A DNA stretch of 9,162 bases from an uncultured Kineosporia sp. (GTDB lineage: Bacteria > Actinomycetota > Actinomycetes > Actinomycetales > Kineosporiaceae). This document shows positions 7,305-9,162 of the stretch, one piece after another (the first letter of the stretch is position 1; each line of letters begins with the position of its first letter). The stretch is taken from the NCBI GenBank assembly GCA_937859855.1, contig CALMAR010000336.1, positions 1-9,162 on the forward strand, written 5' to 3'. The translations under genes and the position numbers were made by a program. Below the pieces are notes generated by a model. That model was given only the letters and a program-made list of their open reading frames with translations. It was not told the origin of the DNA and made no database searches.

Positions 7305-7489
7305 CACAGATCCTCGGCGCAGTTGTCGAGCCAGCGGTCGGCTTCGGTCCGTCGGATTCGGATCTCGCCGTTGGGCAGCTTGAGGCATCTGGGCGCACGG
7401 CCTTTGGCGCGCCAGTCGTAGAACGTGGATCGTGCGACACCGATCTCTTCGCAGAACTCGGAGACGCTGAGGTGTTTGCCGGGTGGCAT
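7304..7489 (-). CDS. xis: excisionase / recombination directionality factor, MerR-type HTH
   Basis: A 61-residue basic protein made of one winged-helix HTH domain: a first helix pair around 8-30 (L-S-V-S-E-F ... S-T-F-Y-D-W-R-A-K-G), then the wing and R-R-T-E-A-D-R-W-L at about 46-54. This is the pattern of small AICE excisionases that bend DNA at att sites and steer the integrase towards excision. AAGGAG lies eight bases before ATG 7489. The stop shares its A with the integrase start (TGATG), the usual xis-int coupling. It looks intact although its partner is broken. Confidence 0.85.
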   Translation of the reverse strand: MPPGKHLSVSEFCEEIGVARSTFYDWRAKGRAPRCLKLPNGEIRIRRTEADRWLDNCAEDL

Positions 7490-7506
7490 GGTGGGATCTC
7501 CTTGGA

Positions 7507-7770
7507 TCAGGCGACTTCTGCCCAGGACGCGGCGGCCTGGGCGTGGATCTGCTCGGGGGTGAGCGGCGGCCGGCGGTAGGTACGGCGGCGCTCCAGCTCG
7601 GCGTGGCTCTCGCCGCGGGGAAGGGCACGGATGGCCTCCCCGACGGAGATCAGCTCGGCCGCCAGCTCGCGCCGGCCCTGGCCGATCCCGTAGTAGTGGC
7701 CCCACTCGTAGCCGAGGGTGAACGCGGCCCACAGCGTCGGGTCGGGGAGGTCGATCGCGTCGGGGCTCAT
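7507..7770 (-). CDS. hypothetical protein of the element's xis-int operon
   Basis: An 87-residue soluble protein with a tryptophan/tyrosine/glycine-rich segment at about 13-32, then a charged helical stretch and an arginine-rich patch around 61-68. I recognise no domain. Small unknown proteins of this size are common between the replication and xis genes of AICEs. ATG 7770 overlaps the upstream gene's TGA as ATGA. The longer frame from 7812 is less likely because it would run further into that gene. Xis follows 17 bp downstream, so the three genes and int are probably co-transcribed. Confidence 0.7.
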   Translation of the reverse strand: MSPDAIDLPDPTLWAAFTLGYEWGHYYGIGQGRRELAAELISVGEAIRALPRGESHAELERRRTYRRPPLTPEQIHAQAAASWAEVA

Positions 7771-8294
7771 CGCCGGCCGTCCCCGTACAGCTGGGCGGCG
7801 CGCTGCTGCCACTCCCAGCGGTTGGACCGGTCCTTATGCCGGGTCTGGGCCTGCTCCCAGTTGGTGCCGGCCGGGAAGCCGAATGGCGTGTGTCCGTACT
7901 CGTCGCAGCACTGCGAGTGGGTCTCGACGGCGGAGAAGTCCGTTCCGTGGCTGGACGACTCGCACAGCGGCGGCATCGGCGACGCCTCGGGATCGGGGTA
8001 GATCCGCTCGTAGCGATCGGTGCCGGCAGAGGCCAGGACCACCGCCTGCTGGACGACGGGCAGCGTCTCTCGGGCCTCGTGGACCGTCACGGCGGCCGGA
8101 ATCAGGTCCGCGTCAGTCTCGGGGCGCTGCCCAGTTAGTGCGTAGTGGGTGAACGCGTTCAGCAGGCGGCCCAGCTGGTCGCCGGCCAGAGTCCGGCCGC
8201 CGCCTTCCTGGTCGTTCGATGCCAGGTACAGCTCGCCGTATCCGGGGTTCTCGACGTGGATCTCGAAGGTCTCCCGGAACCAGATCATGCCCAT
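7767..8294 (-). CDS. hypothetical protein heading the minus-strand operon
   Basis: A 175-residue protein I cannot assign to a family. The N-terminal half (about 1-90) looks like an alpha/beta domain, with strands around 4-24 and helices around 40-52 and 72-90. The C-terminal half has C111, H126, C129, C130 and H135, a spacing that could bind a metal, then a basic tail. ATG 8294 has GAAGG eight bases upstream; ATG 8288 is an alternative. The open frame continues to 9104, but that stretch lies opposite a better plus-strand gene and an inverted-repeat spacer, so I do not count it. It ends in an ATGA overlap with the next gene. Confidence 0.7.
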   Translation of the reverse strand: MGMIWFRETFEIHVENPGYGELYLASNDQEGGGRTLAGDQLGRLLNAFTHYALTGQRPETDADLIPAAVTVHEARETLPVVQQAVVLASAGTDRYERIYPDPEASPMPPLCESSSHGTDFSAVETHSQCCDEYGHTPFGFPAGTNWEQAQTRHKDRSNRWEWQQRAAQLYGDGRR

Positions 8295-8633
8295 GACGTC
8301 TGCCTTCTCGTGAGTGAGCCAGCGTCGAATGGCCTGGCGGTGGGGGTGTGCTTCCTGCCCCCACCGCGGGCACGAGGTACCGCGCCCGGCGAGGCTCGCC
8401 GGCCACCCCGAACCCCCCCCGCAGACCCGGCTACCCACAGGCGCGGAGCGCGTCCCGGAACCGCTCGCCTGAGTCGGGGTGGCTGGTGAGACCGGGGGTG
8501 GTACCGGAAGGCGACTCCCGGCACCTGTGGGGACTGGCACCCAGCCGGTTGCTCCCGGCCCGGAACTGTCGGTGGTGGCCTCTAGCGTCGTTTGCAGGTC
8601 TGTGTTGTCGAGATGTGAGAGCCGGTGGTCGAG
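8295..8633. other. divergent intergenic region rich in inverted repeats
   Basis: No gene is supported here. Structures seen are a 10-bp stem GCGGTGGGGG (8337-8346) with CCCCCACCGC (8358-8367), a near-perfect palindrome at 8386-8402 (8-bp arms around one base), GCCACCCCGA (8402-8411) with TCGGGGTGGC (8474-8483), CCCACAGG (8434-8441) with CCTGTGGG (8524-8531), and GGTACCG twice (8376 and 8500). It lies between divergent genes, so operator, promoter or origin functions are all possible. Confidence 0.55.
8337..8367. repeat. 10-bp hairpin upstream of the minus-strand operon
   Basis: Perfect arms GCGGTGGGGG and CCCCCACCGC around an 11-base loop. The hairpin lies 43 bp upstream of ATG 8294, in the likely leader or promoter of the minus-strand operon. 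No T run follows on either strand, so an operator or leader structure is as likely as a terminator. Confidence 0.6.
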
Positions 8634-9086
8634 ATGGCGCTGCCCGAGACCTGGGCGGAGCTGGTCGCGCAGTCGCGGGCGCCGGCGGACGACGCGCGCA
8701 TTGTGCCGCGGGGTCCGCGCGAGCTGGATCACGGCGTGTGGCTGGCCCGCTCCGCGGCTGAACAAGCTGCCGAGGACGGCCGCTGCGGCGACCAGATCAT
8801 GACGATCGCCCGCGGTAGCCGGGCGTCCTACAGCCAGCTGCCCGATCGTCAGCGCGCGGTGTTCGGTGTCCACGACGCGGCGCGGTGGACGCGTGGGCGC
8901 ACGCTGGTCGCGCCGGTCAGCCGGTACGAGCTGGGCCTGAGCGGTGAGGCGATCAACTACGAGCTGGCGCTGGCCGGGCAGGTCGTGGAGCGCCGGGCTG
9001 ATGAGTGGGAGAAGGCGGTCGGCGCGTTCGTGTGGCTGCGCTGGTTGATCGGCGCGGAGGACTCGATCACGTACCCGCTGTGGTGA
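8634..9086 (+). CDS. hypothetical protein, plus strand of the element
   Basis: A soluble, charged protein of 150 residues from ATG 8634, or 153 from GTG 8625. It is largely helical by composition, with an aromatic C-terminal end (F-V-W-L-R-W-L-I-G, then Y-P-L-W). No catalytic motif, signal peptide or membrane helix is evident and I cannot name a family. ATG 8634 is preferred because GGTGG sits five bases upstream. Codon use is strongly GC-biased, which supports a real gene over the opposite-strand frame. It points away from the xis-int operon, so it belongs to a separate transcript. Confidence 0.7.
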   Translation: MALPETWAELVAQSRAPADDARIVPRGPRELDHGVWLARSAAEQAAEDGRCGDQIMTIARGSRASYSQLPDRQRAVFGVHDAARWTRGRTLVAPVSRYELGLSGEAINYELALAGQVVERRADEWEKAVGAFVWLRWLIGAEDSITYPLW

Positions 9087-9096
9087 ACGCGTCGCG

Positions 9097-9162
9097 TCAC
9101 TCATAGCCGGCTCCCGCCTCGGCCGACGCGGCGGCCTGGTCGACGTCGACCCTGGCCGTATC
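9097..9162 (-). CDS. possible C-terminal end of a converging gene (partial)
   Basis: On the minus strand the last 66 bases read 21 codons then TGA, ending about 10 bp past the stop of the plus-strand gene. The peptide is alanine/aspartate-rich and ends A-G-A-G-Y-E, a believable protein tail, but this is too short to identify. The frame runs off the window edge. Confidence 0.3.
   Translation of the reverse strand, partial: DTARVDVDQAAASAEAGAGYE

Noticed and set aside
7305..7628. N-terminal extension of int upstream of ATG 7304
   Set aside because: It runs through xis in another frame and is arginine/proline-rich like a shadow frame. ATG 7304 has GAGG upstream and the usual xis-int overlap.
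8410..8420. Run of eight cytosines in the spacer
   Set aside because: Probably a simple homopolymer in GC-rich non-coding DNA, with no sign of phase-variation control of a gene.
8295..9104. N-terminal extension of the minus-strand hypothetical protein up to ATG 9104
   Set aside because: It lies antisense to a better plus-strand gene and across the inverted-repeat spacer. ATG 8294 has a good ribosome binding site.
9138..9151. Perfect 14-bp palindrome GGTCGACGTCGACC
   Set aside because: Made of repeated GTCGAC units common in high-GC DNA, and it lies in a possible coding tail at the window edge; too little context to claim a site.
1..9162. CRISPR array or rRNA genes
   Set aside because: No regularly spaced repeats and no rRNA-like conserved stretches were seen.

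Overview
The window looks like a chromosome-to-mobile-element junction in a high-GC actinomycete. Sampled 60-base lines of the flanking gene and of the right end run at 75-80% GC (48/60 at 1141-1200, 45/60 at 8941-9000). The integrase/excisionase pair is of the kind found in actinomycete integrative and conjugative elements (AICEs).

Left (1-2300): a long GGDEF-EAL cyclic-di-GMP protein with a polytopic membrane sensor, then a strong hairpin terminator. I read this as host chromosome. At 2301-2355, on the minus strand, lies the 3' half of a tRNA-Tyr gene (anticodon arm, long variable arm, T arm, acceptor 3' strand) with no 5' half. A lone 3' half facing the terminator is what remains at one end of an element that integrated into tRNA-Tyr, as SLP1 is known to do. 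The geometry puts the element to the right.

Cargo (about 2360-5902): a visibly AT-richer segment (27/60 GC at 3481-3540, 22/60 at 4261-4320) with a compact three-gene plus-strand operon. The genes encode a GNAT / degenerate GNAT-like / ASCH fusion protein, a type IV RuBisCO-like protein that lacks the carboxylase residues, and a small three-helix membrane protein whose start overlaps the stop of the RuBisCO-like gene (ATGA). A candidate promoter with two GTGACGTC boxes exactly 20 bp apart precedes the operon. I do not recognise this combination as a described pathway. It is the best candidate here for an undescribed system.

Element core (5899-8294, minus strand): reading leftwards, two hypothetical proteins, a small MerR/HTH-type excisionase (xis) and a tyrosine-recombinase integrase (int), each overlapping or closely following the previous gene. 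The integrase is broken twice: an in-frame TAG at 6606-6608, and a one-base deletion near 5991 that removes the catalytic-tyrosine segment. The element therefore probably cannot move on its own.

Right end (8295-9162): a 340-bp divergent spacer packed with inverted repeats, a plus-strand conserved-looking hypothetical gene, and possibly the last codons of a converging minus-strand gene. Replication and transfer genes are not visible and would lie beyond the window.
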